Source: JBEGHD01 sp049334165
Lineage (GTDB): Bacteria; Bacteroidota; Bacteroidia; Flavobacteriales_D; Sanyastnellaceae
Direction: 5' to 3' (one strand)
NCBI GenBank assembly: GCA_049334165.1
Contig: JBEGHD010000017.1
Length of the DNA: 64,000 nucleotides
Both the position numbers and the translations under genes were made by a program. Below are positions 8,997-17,245 of the stretch, piece by piece (position 1 is the stretch's first letter; every line of letters begins with the position of its first letter). Below the pieces are notes generated by a model, which was not told where the DNA came from, ran no database searches, and saw nothing but the letters and a program-made list of their open reading frames with translations.

Positions 8997-9767
8997 TCAG
9001 CCTTCGGAATTTTCCGGAGGCTTTTTGTTTTCAGGCTTGTCCTTCTTTTCGTCTTCCTTTTTGGGAGTCGGTTTAAAGGTGTAGTGAATCGTGAAATTTT
9101 CGGTGCCGTGGTACTGACTAAAATCTTCAGCATCTTTCAGCATCTCAGCGCGTTTCTCTTCAATTTCTTCTTCAATCTCCCAGTTGTACTTTTTTCGTTT
9201 AGGTCCTTCGCCTTTGTAGAAATAGGCGAAAATGACTCCTATCATGGCTCCCGAGAGGTGACCTTCCCACGACATGTTTGGTTTGATAGGGAAGATGTAC
9301 CAAAACATGCTGCCGTAGGCAAAAGCGACAACGAGCGCCACCCGAAGCAGGTTTTCATTGTTTCTAAAAATTCCACTGAAAAAGAGAAAAGCGGCCAGTC
9401 CGTAGATCACACCGCTGGCACCAATGTGGTTACTGCCCGGCTGGCCCATTAGCCAAAGTAAAACACCGGTACCGAAGAAAATGATGAAGAAGACTTTCAG
9501 AGCGATCTGCCGATAGAAATAAAAAAGAAACATGTTGAGCACGGCAAAAGCCAGTGTGTTCTGCCAAATGTGATCGTAGGATCCGTGGAGAAAAGGGTGG
9601 CCAATAATGCCAAGCAGACCTTCCAACGACCAGGGGCGCATTCCAAACTGATGCTTGAAATCTGTGCCCATCCACTCATCGCTCAGAAAAAGTGTCCAGC
9701 AGATCAACAGGTAGATCACCGTAAAAAATAAAGCGTTGAGAATCCGCGCTCTCTCGAATTTTTTCAT
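8997..9767 (-). CDS. Rhomboid family intramembrane serine protease
   Basis: The 256-residue protein has about six membrane segments. It shows the rhomboid motif 'GASGVIYG' (nucleophile serine) and, in a later helix, 'GHLSGAMIG' with the partner histidine. An earlier 'HPFLHGSYDHIWQN' matches the conserved His/Asn region of helix 2. Rhomboids cut transmembrane segments of membrane proteins. The tail (about residues 195-256) is charged, rich in K, E and P, and probably cytoplasmic. The gene is monocistronic and convergent with dnaN. Confidence 0.93.
   Translation of the reverse strand: MKKFERARILNALFFTVIYLLICWTLFLSDEWMGTDFKHQFGMRPWSLEGLLGIIGHPFLHGSYDHIWQNTLAFAVLNMFLFYFYRQIALKVFFIIFFGTGVLLWLMGQPGSNHIGASGVIYGLAAFLFFSGIFRNNENLLRVALVVAFAYGSMFWYIFPIKPNMSWEGHLSGAMIGVIFAYFYKGEGPKRKKYNWEIEEEIEEKRAEMLKDAEDFSQYHGTENFTIHYTFKPTPKKEDEKKDKPENKKPPENSEG
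8999..9027 (+). terminator. Probable dnaN terminator overlapping the rhomboid 3' end
   Basis: AGCCTTCGG, a 6-base loop and CCGGAGGCT (9 bp with one wobble pair) are followed by TTTTT on the + strand. The hairpin lies about 200 bases after the dnaN stop and covers the last codons of the convergent rhomboid gene. Confidence 0.5.
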
Positions 9768-9838
9768 GTTAAATTCAGTTAATTCGACCTTTAATCAAGC
9801 CTTTTTCATACTTTTCCATTGCTTAAAAATTCTTTGTT

Positions 9839-10078
9839 ATGAAAAAGTTCGGTCTGCTGGTTCTATTCACAGTGTCACTCTCTTCGGCAGCGATTGCCGG
9901 TGAAAGTAACAAGATTGAAACAAATGAACGCAAAGGCATCGAGTTAGAAAGTGACTCAACTTACAAATTTTCGCTTTCGAAGAGCTGCCTGTCCTTTTTC
10001 AATCTCTTTGCTCCGGAAACCACAAAGAGCGACTCTCTTAAGCGTGAAGAGCCAACGCTCAATAAGCCTCTTCCATAG
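9839..10078 (+). CDS. Small secreted protein of unknown function
   Basis: The 79-residue protein begins with a clear signal peptide (MKKFGLLVLFTVSLSSAAIA, then GESN), leaving about 59 mature residues rich in S, K and E. No domain was recognised. The start codon and signal peptide look real, and it lies between two confidently called genes in the direction of the next one. Confidence 0.6.
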   Translation: MKKFGLLVLFTVSLSSAAIAGESNKIETNERKGIELESDSTYKFSLSKSCLSFFNLFAPETTKSDSLKREEPTLNKPLP

Positions 10079-10158
10079 GAATCCCATTTTTTACTAATCG
10101 TTCCACTTGCTTAGTGCGGTGGGATTGGCTTCTTTCGCACTCTCAAAATCGTTGAAGT

Positions 10159-11049
10159 ATGCAGGCAAATGAAAATTACAGCCGCCAGCCCATCGGTGAT
10201 TCAGAATTAATCCTCAATGCAGACGGTAGTCTCTACCACCTCGGAGTTGTGCCAGGGCAAATAGCACCATTTGTGCTCATTGTCGGTGACCCGGAAAGGG
10301 TAGAATCTATTTCATCCAGATTTGATGCGGTTGAAGTTAAAGTCAGGAACCGGGAGTTTTGTATTCACACCGGAAGAGTTGGTAAGAAACGGATCTCTGT
10401 TGTTTCTACCGGAATTGGGGTAGATAACATCGACATTGTGATGAACGAACTGGATGCCTGCGTCAATATCGACCTCGAATCGAGAAAGGTAAAAGAGGAG
10501 CTCACTTCGCTCCAAATGGTTCGCATTGGCACCAGTGGAGCTATGCATGAAGATATGCCAGTTGGAGGCCATGTTGTTTCGGAATACGCCTTCGGTTTTG
10601 ATGGTGTTCCTTACTCTTACGAGATGCACTTTGACGATGCCGAGCTCGAGCTGCAGACTGAATTTTTGAAACAAGTGAAATGGCCAAAGCACAGAGCCAA
10701 GCCGTACTTTGTGGCTGCAGATGAAACACTGGTGAACAAATTGAAAGATCGTGCCTTCACAGGAATAACAGCTACGGCAAATGGTTTTTATGGTCCTCAG
10801 AACCGGCAGTTGAGACTGCCCCTGAGCAATCCAAACCAGACTGAGCAGTATCGAAAGTTTGACTACAAGGGGTTGAGAATCACTAATTACGAAATGGAAA
10901 CGGCAGGTCTCTACGCGCTTGGAGCAGCCCTCGGTCACAAAATGTGTACGAAGTGTGTGATTCTGGCTAATCGCTATCGAAAGGAGTTTTCAAAGAATCC
11001 AAAGCAGATTACAGAAACCCTGATAGATGACGTGCTGGCGCGTTTTTAA
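10159..11049 (+). CDS. Nucleoside phosphorylase (uridine phosphorylase-like)
   Basis: A member of the PNP/UDP phosphorylase family, which cleaves nucleosides with phosphate to a base and (deoxy)ribose 1-phosphate for salvage. Signatures are the phosphate-binding 'VGDPERVESI', the core 'RIGTSGAMHEDMPVG' and the ribose-site 'NYEMETAGLYAL'. The length of 296 residues is somewhat longer than E. coli uridine phosphorylase (about 250) and matches Bacteroidota homologues. Base specificity is not decided by the motifs. A small secreted-protein gene lies 80 bases upstream. Confidence 0.9.
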   Translation: MQANENYSRQPIGDSELILNADGSLYHLGVVPGQIAPFVLIVGDPERVESISSRFDAVEVKVRNREFCIHTGRVGKKRISVVSTGIGVDNIDIVMNELDACVNIDLESRKVKEELTSLQMVRIGTSGAMHEDMPVGGHVVSEYAFGFDGVPYSYEMHFDDAELELQTEFLKQVKWPKHRAKPYFVAADETLVNKLKDRAFTGITATANGFYGPQNRQLRLPLSNPNQTEQYRKFDYKGLRITNYEMETAGLYALGAALGHKMCTKCVILANRYRKEFSKNPKQITETLIDDVLARF

Positions 11050-11105
11050 AACCGCCTCTGTTAACAATTACACAACAGGGTTAGCTTCTGGGTTTTCTTA
11101 GCGGT

Positions 11106-11113
11106 TACTTTTG
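11106..11113 (+). promoter_or_regulatory. Possible -7 box of the SirB1-family gene
   Basis: TACTTTTG matches TAnnTTTG and lies 26 bases before the start codon. No convincing -33 element was seen, so the call is weak. Confidence 0.35.
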
Positions 11114-11138
11114 GGTAAACGCAAATTGCTTCTCCGGA

Positions 11139-12011
11139 ATGTTAACCAACGAACTCAGTGCTCTCATAAATCTCATCGAAGATCCAGACGAGAAGATCTA
11201 TTCTCATGTGAGGAGCGAGCTGCTCAACTACGGAGAATCGATCATTCCTCATCTCGAGCATTTCTGGGAATTTCACACACACGGTGAGCTTTTTCAGGCT
11301 CGGGTAGAACAGCTGATTCACAGCATTCATTTCAAAAGCGTTTACGAAGATCTTGATAAGTGGAACAAGGAAGAGGATAACGATTTGCTCGAAGGAGCTT
11401 TGATTATCCATCGCTACCAATTTCCTTCATCTGATCTCGATGAGTTCAGAAACACGATTTCCAAAATCCGTCAGGACATTTGGCTAGAGCTCAACGATTA
11501 TCTGACTTCATTCGAAAAGGTTCGCGTTTTCAATCACATTCTTTTTAAAGAATACGGTTTCAAAGGCAACAGAGCAGATTACACCTCTACAAGTAACTCT
11601 TTCATCGGCCAGGTTTTGGAGAGCAGAACGGGAAATCCACTTTCGCTTTCGATCATCTATCAGGTGTTGGCAAACCGACTGGAAGTCCCAATTTTTGGAG
11701 TGAACCTTCCCAATCATTTTGTGATGTGCTACCTCGATGAATTTGGAATTGGCTTTCACACAGACGAGGTGGATCACGATAATGGCATTTTGTTTTATAT
11801 CGATCCATTTAGCGAAGGAGCAATAATCGATCGGAGCGAGATCAACGAATTTCTAAGTCACATCGACATCGATCAGCAACCGCGGTTTTTCAAACCGTGC
11901 TCTCACAGAGACATGATCAACAGAATGCTAAATAATCTCATCTTTTCTTTTGAGAGAGAAGGAAAAATCGACAAAGTTCAAGAACTTCGCATGCTTCAGG
12001 GAGTTTTGTAA
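11139..12011 (+). CDS. SirB1-family transglutaminase-like protein
   Basis: The 290-residue protein matches the SirB1/Transglut_core2 family. An alpha-helical N-terminal half is followed by the diagnostic 'RTGNPLSLSIIYQVLANR' and 'VNLPNHFVMCY', then 'FYIDPFSEGA'. The family resembles transglutaminase-fold proteins, but the usual nucleophile cysteine is not evident here (serines stand in the 'NPLSLS' stretch). It may be a non-enzymatic or atypical member. The function of the family is not well settled. Confidence 0.82.
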   Translation: MLTNELSALINLIEDPDEKIYSHVRSELLNYGESIIPHLEHFWEFHTHGELFQARVEQLIHSIHFKSVYEDLDKWNKEEDNDLLEGALIIHRYQFPSSDLDEFRNTISKIRQDIWLELNDYLTSFEKVRVFNHILFKEYGFKGNRADYTSTSNSFIGQVLESRTGNPLSLSIIYQVLANRLEVPIFGVNLPNHFVMCYLDEFGIGFHTDEVDHDNGILFYIDPFSEGAIIDRSEINEFLSHIDIDQQPRFFKPCSHRDMINRMLNNLIFSFEREGKIDKVQELRMLQGVL

Positions 12012-12085
12012 CCAACGATTTTTTAATTCTGAGCTGTTGATTCTCAAAGTGAAATTGCTAAATCATTTTTTTATGCTTTCGCCCC

Positions 12086-12174
12086 TCTTGTCTCGACTCC
12101 GCTCGACAAACGGCTTACTCACTGTCTGCTGTCTAGTGCGATGGGAGATTCTCGAGCGGAGTCGAGAGATAGCG
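12086..12174. repeat. REP-like palindromic element, full copy 1
   Basis: Two 16-bp inverted arms, TCTCGACTCCGCTCGA (12091-12106) and TCGAGCGGAGTCGAGA (12152-12167), enclose 45 bases. Flanking and inner bases are also shared with the copy near 25.9 kb, so the unit is about 90 bp and not just the arms. No coding potential. Confidence 0.85.
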
Positions 12175-12232
12175 TTGAGTCAAAGCAAATTGTCTTCAGC
12201 CGGGATATTCATTCAAAAATTTAATTTATTCC

Positions 12233-12760
12233 ATGCGAATTTTATTAATTGCTTTTTTGATGGCAGCTTTTGGCGCGTGTACTAATCCGGTTCAGGAGAA
12301 CTATCGTCAGCTGGATATCAACCTCGATCGCTCTATTACGCACAAAAAAGACCAGGTGAAAAATCTCGCACGCGGAAAAGACAAAGAGGTGCTCGATAGT
12401 GTGGAGTTTGCTTTTGACGAAGTGAAAAAGGCAGTGGACGATGTGAACGAAGCGATTTTTAATAACCCCGATCCTGATATTTTTTTGCTCGAAGAGCGCA
12501 ACTCCTTGACGGAATTAGTGACGCTCCCAAACGATCAGCGAGAGCGATTCAGGCAGTCGATAATTAATTATTCAGAACGACTCAATGACTTGTCGAGGCA
12601 GCAGGTTTGCACGCTCTCAAGTGACAGCACTTACTACGAATCGCGTTTTGAAACCTATTTTACTGAACAACAAAAACCAGCGCTGTTGGTGTTTATCAAA
12701 AAGATTGAGCTCGATTGCTGGCAATGTCGCTTCATGGCTACTTTTGAAGAGGTGGAGTAA
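12233..12760 (+). CDS. Small predicted lipoprotein of unknown function
   Basis: The 175-residue protein has a lipoprotein signal ending 'MAAFGAC', so Cys16 is the likely lipidated residue. The mature part is highly charged and mostly helical, with likely coiled-coil stretches around residues 30-75, and has three more cysteines. No family was recognised. The gene is bracketed by REP-like palindromes on both sides, which may mark a locus open to rearrangement. Confidence 0.75.
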   Translation: MRILLIAFLMAAFGACTNPVQENYRQLDINLDRSITHKKDQVKNLARGKDKEVLDSVEFAFDEVKKAVDDVNEAIFNNPDPDIFLLEERNSLTELVTLPNDQRERFRQSIINYSERLNDLSRQQVCTLSSDSTYYESRFETYFTEQQKPALLVFIKKIELDCWQCRFMATFEEVE

Positions 12761-12837
12761 TTGACTAGCTTCTCCGATAATCTAATCTTCTTTGATGTTG
12801 CCTATAACCGCTTGTACTAAGTTGAGGGCAGGCCGGT

Positions 12838-12857
12838 TGTCGAGCGGAGTCGAGACA
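12838..12857. repeat. REP-like element, half copy
   Basis: TGTCGAGCGGAGTCGAGACA is one arm of the same palindromic family. The neighbouring GGCCGG also matches, inverted, the bases beside the left arm at 25.9 kb. The second arm is absent. Confidence 0.75.
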
Positions 12858-12924
12858 CTGTGCGTAGATTGCTTCTTGTCAGTTCGTTTACTTTACTCGA
12901 AAGACCTAAGGTACACCTCAAAAA

Positions 12925-13515
12925 CTATCCACCAACAATCCTTCCAAGCGTCTTAAAAATAATCTTCAGATCTGTGGCCAGGCTCTTTTTTTCGATGTAC
13001 TCGAGGTTGAGCTTGAGCTTTGCAGGCATAATCACTTCGATGTACTCTTTCTCTGGATCTTCGGCTTTTGCCAGCAAATCATTTTCGTCAAAATATTTTA
13101 GCGAAGCGTAATCCGTCAGTCCCGGTCGAACGGTGAGCACTCTTCGCTGCTCGTTAGTGTAGAGATCAACGTATTTTGCTACTTCTGGTCGCGGTCCCAC
13201 AATGCTCATTTCTCCTTTAATAACGTTGACAAGTTGCGGAAACTCATCCAGTTTGTATTTGCGGATGAATCGGCCCATGCGAGTGATTCTCGGATCTCTC
13301 GTTCCTACAGTCAATTTTCCGCGTTTGTCGGCATAAGGGTGCATGCTGCGAAATTTCAAGAGATAAAAAGGAACGCCTCCTTTGCCAATGCGTTCCTGTT
13401 TGTAGAACGGCCCACCCGGACTGTCAATCACGATGGCCAGGGCCAGCAGCAAAAAGATCGGCAATAAAACGAGTAGCACGATCAGTGAAAAAATTATGTC
13501 GAAGAAGCGCTTCAT
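12925..13515 (-). CDS. Bacterial sugar transferase (PglC/WcaJ-type phosphoglycosyl transferase)
   Basis: The 196-residue monotopic enzyme has an N-terminal hydrophobic segment (residues 8-31), then 'FYKQERIGKGG', 'LLKFRSMH', the conserved 'KLDEFPQLVNVIKGEMSIVGPRPE' region including the catalytic Asp-Glu pair, and 'RPGLTDYASL'. The family moves a phosphosugar from a UDP-sugar to undecaprenyl phosphate, the first step of glycan or capsule assembly. Small size without extra N-terminal membrane helices fits the PglC type. It is translationally coupled to the aminotransferase upstream, which may make its amino-sugar substrate. Confidence 0.93.
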   Translation of the reverse strand: MKRFFDIIFSLIVLLVLLPIFLLLALAIVIDSPGGPFYKQERIGKGGVPFYLLKFRSMHPYADKRGKLTVGTRDPRITRMGRFIRKYKLDEFPQLVNVIKGEMSIVGPRPEVAKYVDLYTNEQRRVLTVRPGLTDYASLKYFDENDLLAKAEDPEKEYIEVIMPAKLKLNLEYIEKKSLATDLKIIFKTLGRIVGG

Positions 13516-14729
13516 GCTGAAAGCACTTTTTCTGTAGCATTTTTCACTGCGTCAATAACCTGGGCAACCTGAGCGTCTGTCAGGTCGAAGTAAACGGGCA
13601 GAGAAATCACGTGAGAAAATTGCTTGTAGGCATTTGGATAATCTTCCATTTTGTAGCCCAGCGACTGGTAAAAGCTGAAAAGCGGAAGAGGCACAAAGTG
13701 GACGTTCACCGAAACTCCGGCCTCGAAAATATTTTGAATGATTTCATCCCTTTGCGTTTCGTTGATTCCGGCAATTCGAAGAGAGTAGAGGTGGTAAGAA
13801 GATGTTTTCTCTTCGGTGGTGTGAACAGGACGAATGAATCGCTCATCGTTTTCAAAGCCCTGGTCGTAAAGGTCGAAAATGGCTTTTCTTCGAGGGAGCG
13901 ATTCGCTGTCGTAGCGTCTCAGTTCGGTTAGTCCGATGGCCGCCTGGATGTCGGTCATGTTGCACTTGTAGCCAGCTTCCACAATGTCGTATTTCCAGTT
14001 GCCCACTTGCGATTTCGCCAGTGCGTCTTTGGTTTGCCCGTGCAGCGACTTGATGTTAAGCTGCTTGTAGATCTCTTCGTGGTCGAATGGCTCGGGCAAA
14101 TTTAAAGCCAGTGCTCCACCCTCAGCCGTGGTGAGGTTTTTCACCGCGTGGAATGAGAACCCGCTGACATCGGCAAATGAGCCGGAAACCTTTCCTGAAA
14201 GTCGCGCCCCAAAAGAGTGGGCTGCATCGGCAAAAACGAGAATGCGACCGAGCATTTTTTGTTCTTCGGTGTTGGCTTCAAATTTCGATTTCACATCATC
14301 GCTCTTCACCATTTCCATCAGTGCTTCATAATCGCACGGGAAGCCACCGATGTCCACTGGCATGATCACTTTTGTTTTTGATGTGATCGCCTTTCGCACA
14401 GCCTCGGTGCTGATATTAAAATCATTTGGGTTGATATCCACCATCACGGGCGTGGCTCCGGTGTGGATCACCACGTTCGCAGTAGCTGCGTAGGTGTAAG
14501 CCGGAATGATCACTTCATCGCCTTTGCCCACGCCAAACCAGCGGAGCAAGAGCTCGGCAGCAGTTGTCCAGGCGCTGAGGCAAATGGTTTTTTTGTTGCC
14601 GCAGTATTCGGTGATTTCCTTTTCGAAAGTCTTGGTTTTCGGTCCGGTAGTGATCCATCCCGAGCGAAGTGTGTCGGTTACGGCTTCAACAATTTTGTCG
14701 TCCATCCGTGGTGGCGAGAAAGGTATCAT
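13512..14729 (-). CDS. DegT/DnrJ/EryC1 aminotransferase (UDP-sugar aminotransferase)
   Basis: A PLP enzyme that aminates keto-sugar nucleotides. It has the N-terminal 'PFSPPRMDD' with 'LRSGWITTGPKT', the internal aldimine region 'SFHAVKNLTTAEGGAL' (lysine in 'VKNLT') and the C-terminal 'HFVPLPLF...YP.A....VISLPV' pattern. Its 405 residues are normal. A 4-base ATGA overlap with the phosphoglycosyl transferase suggests both serve one amino-sugar-containing surface glycan, like PglE with PglC, though no dehydratase or other pathway gene lies nearby. Confidence 0.92.
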   Translation of the reverse strand: MIPFSPPRMDDKIVEAVTDTLRSGWITTGPKTKTFEKEITEYCGNKKTICLSAWTTAAELLLRWFGVGKGDEVIIPAYTYAATANVVIHTGATPVMVDINPNDFNISTEAVRKAITSKTKVIMPVDIGGFPCDYEALMEMVKSDDVKSKFEANTEEQKMLGRILVFADAAHSFGARLSGKVSGSFADVSGFSFHAVKNLTTAEGGALALNLPEPFDHEEIYKQLNIKSLHGQTKDALAKSQVGNWKYDIVEAGYKCNMTDIQAAIGLTELRRYDSESLPRRKAIFDLYDQGFENDERFIRPVHTTEEKTSSYHLYSLRIAGINETQRDEIIQNIFEAGVSVNVHFVPLPLFSFYQSLGYKMEDYPNAYKQFSHVISLPVYFDLTDAQVAQVIDAVKNATEKVLSA

Positions 14730-14809
14730 GGGCTGTGTTTTTAGCGAAGAGGTAAAAGTATGAAACGTTATCGATTCCCAACTGTTGGTAAAGAAAACAG
14801 CAAAATCTT

Positions 14810-15043
14810 ATGTGGAAAGAAAAACAAGACAAACTCGTCAGAGAATTCGAATTTGAGAACTTTCAGGAAGCCTTTGGTTTTATGGCTCGCGTGGCGCTAC
14901 TTGCAGAAAAGGCGGAGCACCACCCAACCTGGCAAAACGAGTACAACAAGGTGCTAATCGAACTCAGTACCCATGATGAAGGCGGAAAAATCACTCAAAA
15001 AGACCGCGACCTCGCCAAGGCGATTGATGGAGTTTTGAAGTAA
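14810..15043 (+). CDS. Pterin-4a-carbinolamine dehydratase-like protein
   Basis: At 77 residues this is shorter than typical enzymes of the family (about 95-110) but keeps the active-site signature 'EHHPTW' followed by 'YNKVLIELSTHDEGG' and 'DRDLAKAID'. The family recycles 4a-hydroxytetrahydropterin after aromatic amino acid hydroxylation. The missing part is the first strand at the N-terminus, and short forms are common in Bacteroidota. Divergent from the aminotransferase gene. No aromatic hydroxylase lies in the window. Confidence 0.85.
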   Translation: MWKEKQDKLVREFEFENFQEAFGFMARVALLAEKAEHHPTWQNEYNKVLIELSTHDEGGKITQKDRDLAKAIDGVLK

Positions 15044-15391
15044 ATCACTCTACTCTATCTTGCCTTCGATTTGATTACACGAGGCTAAGAGACTAGATAG
15101 CGTTGTCAATGTTCCAAAAGTAAGGACCTTGGCTGTTGCGAGGATCGGCCTCAGCTGAATGCAGGATTTTTTCAAAATCAAAACTTAGTGAGACCGGGAA
15201 GCTCACAGGAGATCACCCGGCCGAACTTTAGTTTTGATGAAGACAAAAATTCAAATTCAGGTGCAGCCTTGAACTTTTTCTTTCTTTTTGGTTCAAGCCA
15301 AAAAGTAAAAAAGGCAAATAAAAAAACAGATGGTTATAGAAATTGGATGGTGAAACAGTTCTCAGCATCTGAATTTTCAGATCAACCTGAG
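15044..15391. repeat. Gene-free 348-bp stretch with a palindrome
   Basis: No gene was found. It holds a perfect hairpin, CTTTTTGG-TTCAAG-CCAAAAAG (15284-15305), flanked by T-rich and A-rich runs. This could terminate transcription from either side (the dehydratase gene on + and the DUF3108 gene on -) or be a dispersed repeat. Confidence 0.5.
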
Positions 15392-16183
15392 TCACTTCAA
15401 CCCACTCGTCCCCGTTAAGAAAACCTTTCCTTTTCCTACAACGAGTTCTGTCTCGATGTAGACGGGGATTTTATGTTCATCATCGGTGACGTACACCGTC
15501 ATTTTTTCTCCGTTGTCGAAGACCGTTCCTTCGATGAGGTAAGGCTTAAAAACGATGCAATCGTATTCCACATCGGTGTTGGGATCCGTCCATTTTTCTT
15601 TACCCATGTAGCGCAGGTAGGAACCGAAGTAGCTGCCGTCAAGAATCAGGTTAAACGGAATTTTGTCACCTTTTTTGAAAGTTGAAAAATCGATAGTGCG
15701 GCAATAGTAGATGGCCGTGATCACATCAAACGGGCAGCTCGGCAGACCAAAAACTTTAGACTCTACATTTCCCTTTTTGTCCACTTTCACGTACCGTGCA
15801 GTGTCGTTCGACATTTTGTATTCCCGGTCGTAGAAATTGCTGCCTTCTTTTCCTTTTCGATGAAATTCGCGGGAGTTGAGATCAGTTGTAGCCCACGACT
15901 GATAGGTGGAGCGCACCTTGTAAAACCAGTCCCACGAGCGGTACGAACTTCCGTAGGCTTTAAAGTTGTAGAGCTTCTCGTTGTCCACCAGCGTATCGTT
16001 CACCGTGAAAATAATGTAGCCTGCATCCACCCACAGCAATCCCCAGTTGTAGGAAAGCTCGTAAGCCAGTCGCTCGCCTTCCTTAAAAGGGATTTCGCCT
16101 CTGCGGGGGCAATCGGAATCAGACTGGCCCAAAGCGGCAAAACCGGCAGCGAGTAAAACGAGTATGAGCAGATATCTCTTCAA
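15392..16183 (-). CDS. DUF3108-domain exported protein
   Basis: The 263-residue protein has a signal peptide (MKRYLLILVLLAAGFAALGQ) and a DUF3108 domain: 'FKEGERLAYELSYNWG', 'AGYIIFTV', 'YRSWDWFYKVRSTYQSW' and 'VFKPYLIEGTVF'. The family is a periplasmic or outer-membrane-associated beta-rich protein of unknown role. No ATG is available in frame before the signal peptide and the frame closes just upstream, so the start is TTG. The start codon is also the end of a TAnnTTTG-like sequence (TAGCTTTG). Confidence 0.85.
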   Translation of the reverse strand: MKRYLLILVLLAAGFAALGQSDSDCPRRGEIPFKEGERLAYELSYNWGLLWVDAGYIIFTVNDTLVDNEKLYNFKAYGSSYRSWDWFYKVRSTYQSWATTDLNSREFHRKGKEGSNFYDREYKMSNDTARYVKVDKKGNVESKVFGLPSCPFDVITAIYYCRTIDFSTFKKGDKIPFNLILDGSYFGSYLRYMGKEKWTDPNTDVEYDCIVFKPYLIEGTVFDNGEKMTVYVTDDEHKIPVYIETELVVGKGKVFLTGTSGLK

Positions 16184-16356
16184 AGCTATTCACTTAAACG
16201 GTTGGGACCGGGAGCTTGTTCTTAAGTGGGTGAAATTAATGAAGGGATTCGAGTCAGCAGTTCTAAGCGAATATTTCTTTCTTTGGAAATTAATAATTCT
16301 TGGAGGTTTATATCTCGTAATGAAGCGAGTTAGAAGTGGTCTCCTGCAATAGTTTT

Positions 16357-16761
16357 ATGAGTAATCTTTGGAAGTTAATTTTGTTCTTTGGCTTTATTGG
16401 GACGGTGACCATTGTCTTGATTTATGCTTTGGTGCTGACAATTAAAAATAAATACTTGGTAATTCAACCTGAAAATCTTGACTATGCCACTATTTCGAGA
16501 ATTGACTGTGACCAATGGGGTGGAATAAAAGGTAAAGGGCCCTATATTCATTACATGGGAAAAGAATATAATCTACCTATGACTTGTAAAAGAGCGAACA
16601 AACTCAACCTCAAGACTGGTGATAGAATAAGGGTGTATATAGACCGAGAACGAGGAAGATGTATTGCGTACTCAGAATGGGATGTTAAGTATCATTTTGT
16701 TGTTATTTTATTCTTGTTGGGTTTGATACTATATTGGTTAATCAAAATGTTGTTTTTATGA
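16357..16761 (+). CDS. Small two-helix membrane protein, unknown function
   Basis: About 134 residues with two transmembrane segments, one N-terminal (residues 5-27) and one C-terminal (about 112-130), around a soluble central domain of about 80 residues with three cysteines and a basic 'RVYIDRERGR' stretch. The ATG at MSNLWKL is preferred over an in-frame GTG seven codons upstream. Its stop overlaps the start of the next gene (ATGA), so the two are coupled. No family recognised. It opens the low-GC accessory stretch; a role as an immunity-type protein is a guess from context. Confidence 0.65.
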   Translation: MSNLWKLILFFGFIGTVTIVLIYALVLTIKNKYLVIQPENLDYATISRIDCDQWGGIKGKGPYIHYMGKEYNLPMTCKRANKLNLKTGDRIRVYIDRERGRCIAYSEWDVKYHFVVILFLLGLILYWLIKMLFL

Positions 16762-17156
16762 AAATGCTTCTGATAATAGTTACATGTGCATTGACAATGC
16801 TAGTTCCTGAAAAACTCTTTCCACAGACTTCGCAAGGGCTAGTTGAAAGTTTCATGACGGATATGGAAGAAGGCAATGATCTTAAGGTTTATTTCGAGCC
16901 TGAACAGATTGATTCTGATGAGTTCATGGTTAACTTCTATATGATTTTTGGATATGAAGTGGAGAGGACTCCTTCTACAAGAGAATTTAGGGTGTTAATT
17001 GATACTAGCAAGGGTGCTCGTTGTCGCGAATTGATTATTAAGGTGTACCGAAATGACGATGGTCGCTGGTTCATAGAGCCAGGTGAAAGCAAACACGTTC
17101 CTCAAATTGATAAGGTGATAATTGACCCATGGATATCTCAAACCAAAAGGTGCTAA
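16758..17156 (+). CDS. Small secreted protein (sister of the next gene)
   Basis: About 132 residues starting from the ATG that overlaps the previous stop. The N-terminus is a signal peptide (MKMLLIIVTCALTMLVPEKLFPQ). The mature domain has two cysteines, one being the last residue, and ends 'VIIDPWISQTKRC'. The next gene ends in the same pattern ('FVDPWTQRESDC') and has a similar 'CRELIIKVYR'-like segment, so the two look like diverged duplicates. Function unknown. Confidence 0.7.
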   Translation: MKMLLIIVTCALTMLVPEKLFPQTSQGLVESFMTDMEEGNDLKVYFEPEQIDSDEFMVNFYMIFGYEVERTPSTREFRVLIDTSKGARCRELIIKVYRNDDGRWFIEPGESKHVPQIDKVIIDPWISQTKRC

Positions 17157-17177
17157 TTATAGTTTGGATTGTCGCCC

Positions 17178-17225
17178 CCCGCTGGCGCGAGCTTTCAGAT
17201 CATGCTGGCATTTAGCGGGTTTTTA
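17178..17225 (+). terminator. Palindromic repeat acting as a terminator between duplicated genes
   Basis: CCCGCT (17179-17184) pairs with AGCGGG (17214-17219) and is followed by TTTTT. Inside lies GCTGGCGCGAGCTTTCAG, the same sequence found inside the truncated ATPase gene at 19.23 kb. Confidence 0.6.
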
Positions 17226-17245
17226 TTAATTAAAGAAATTTTAAG

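Noticed and set aside
10312..10938. Long - strand frame of 208 codons opposite the nucleoside phosphorylase gene
   Set aside because: The + strand carries all family motifs; the opposite frame has no recognisable features.
16164..16352. Frame of 62 codons ending just before the 134-residue membrane protein gene
   Set aside because: It starts inside the DUF3108 gene on the other strand and lacks a recognisable domain. It might be a further orphan tail, but its end does not resemble the others.
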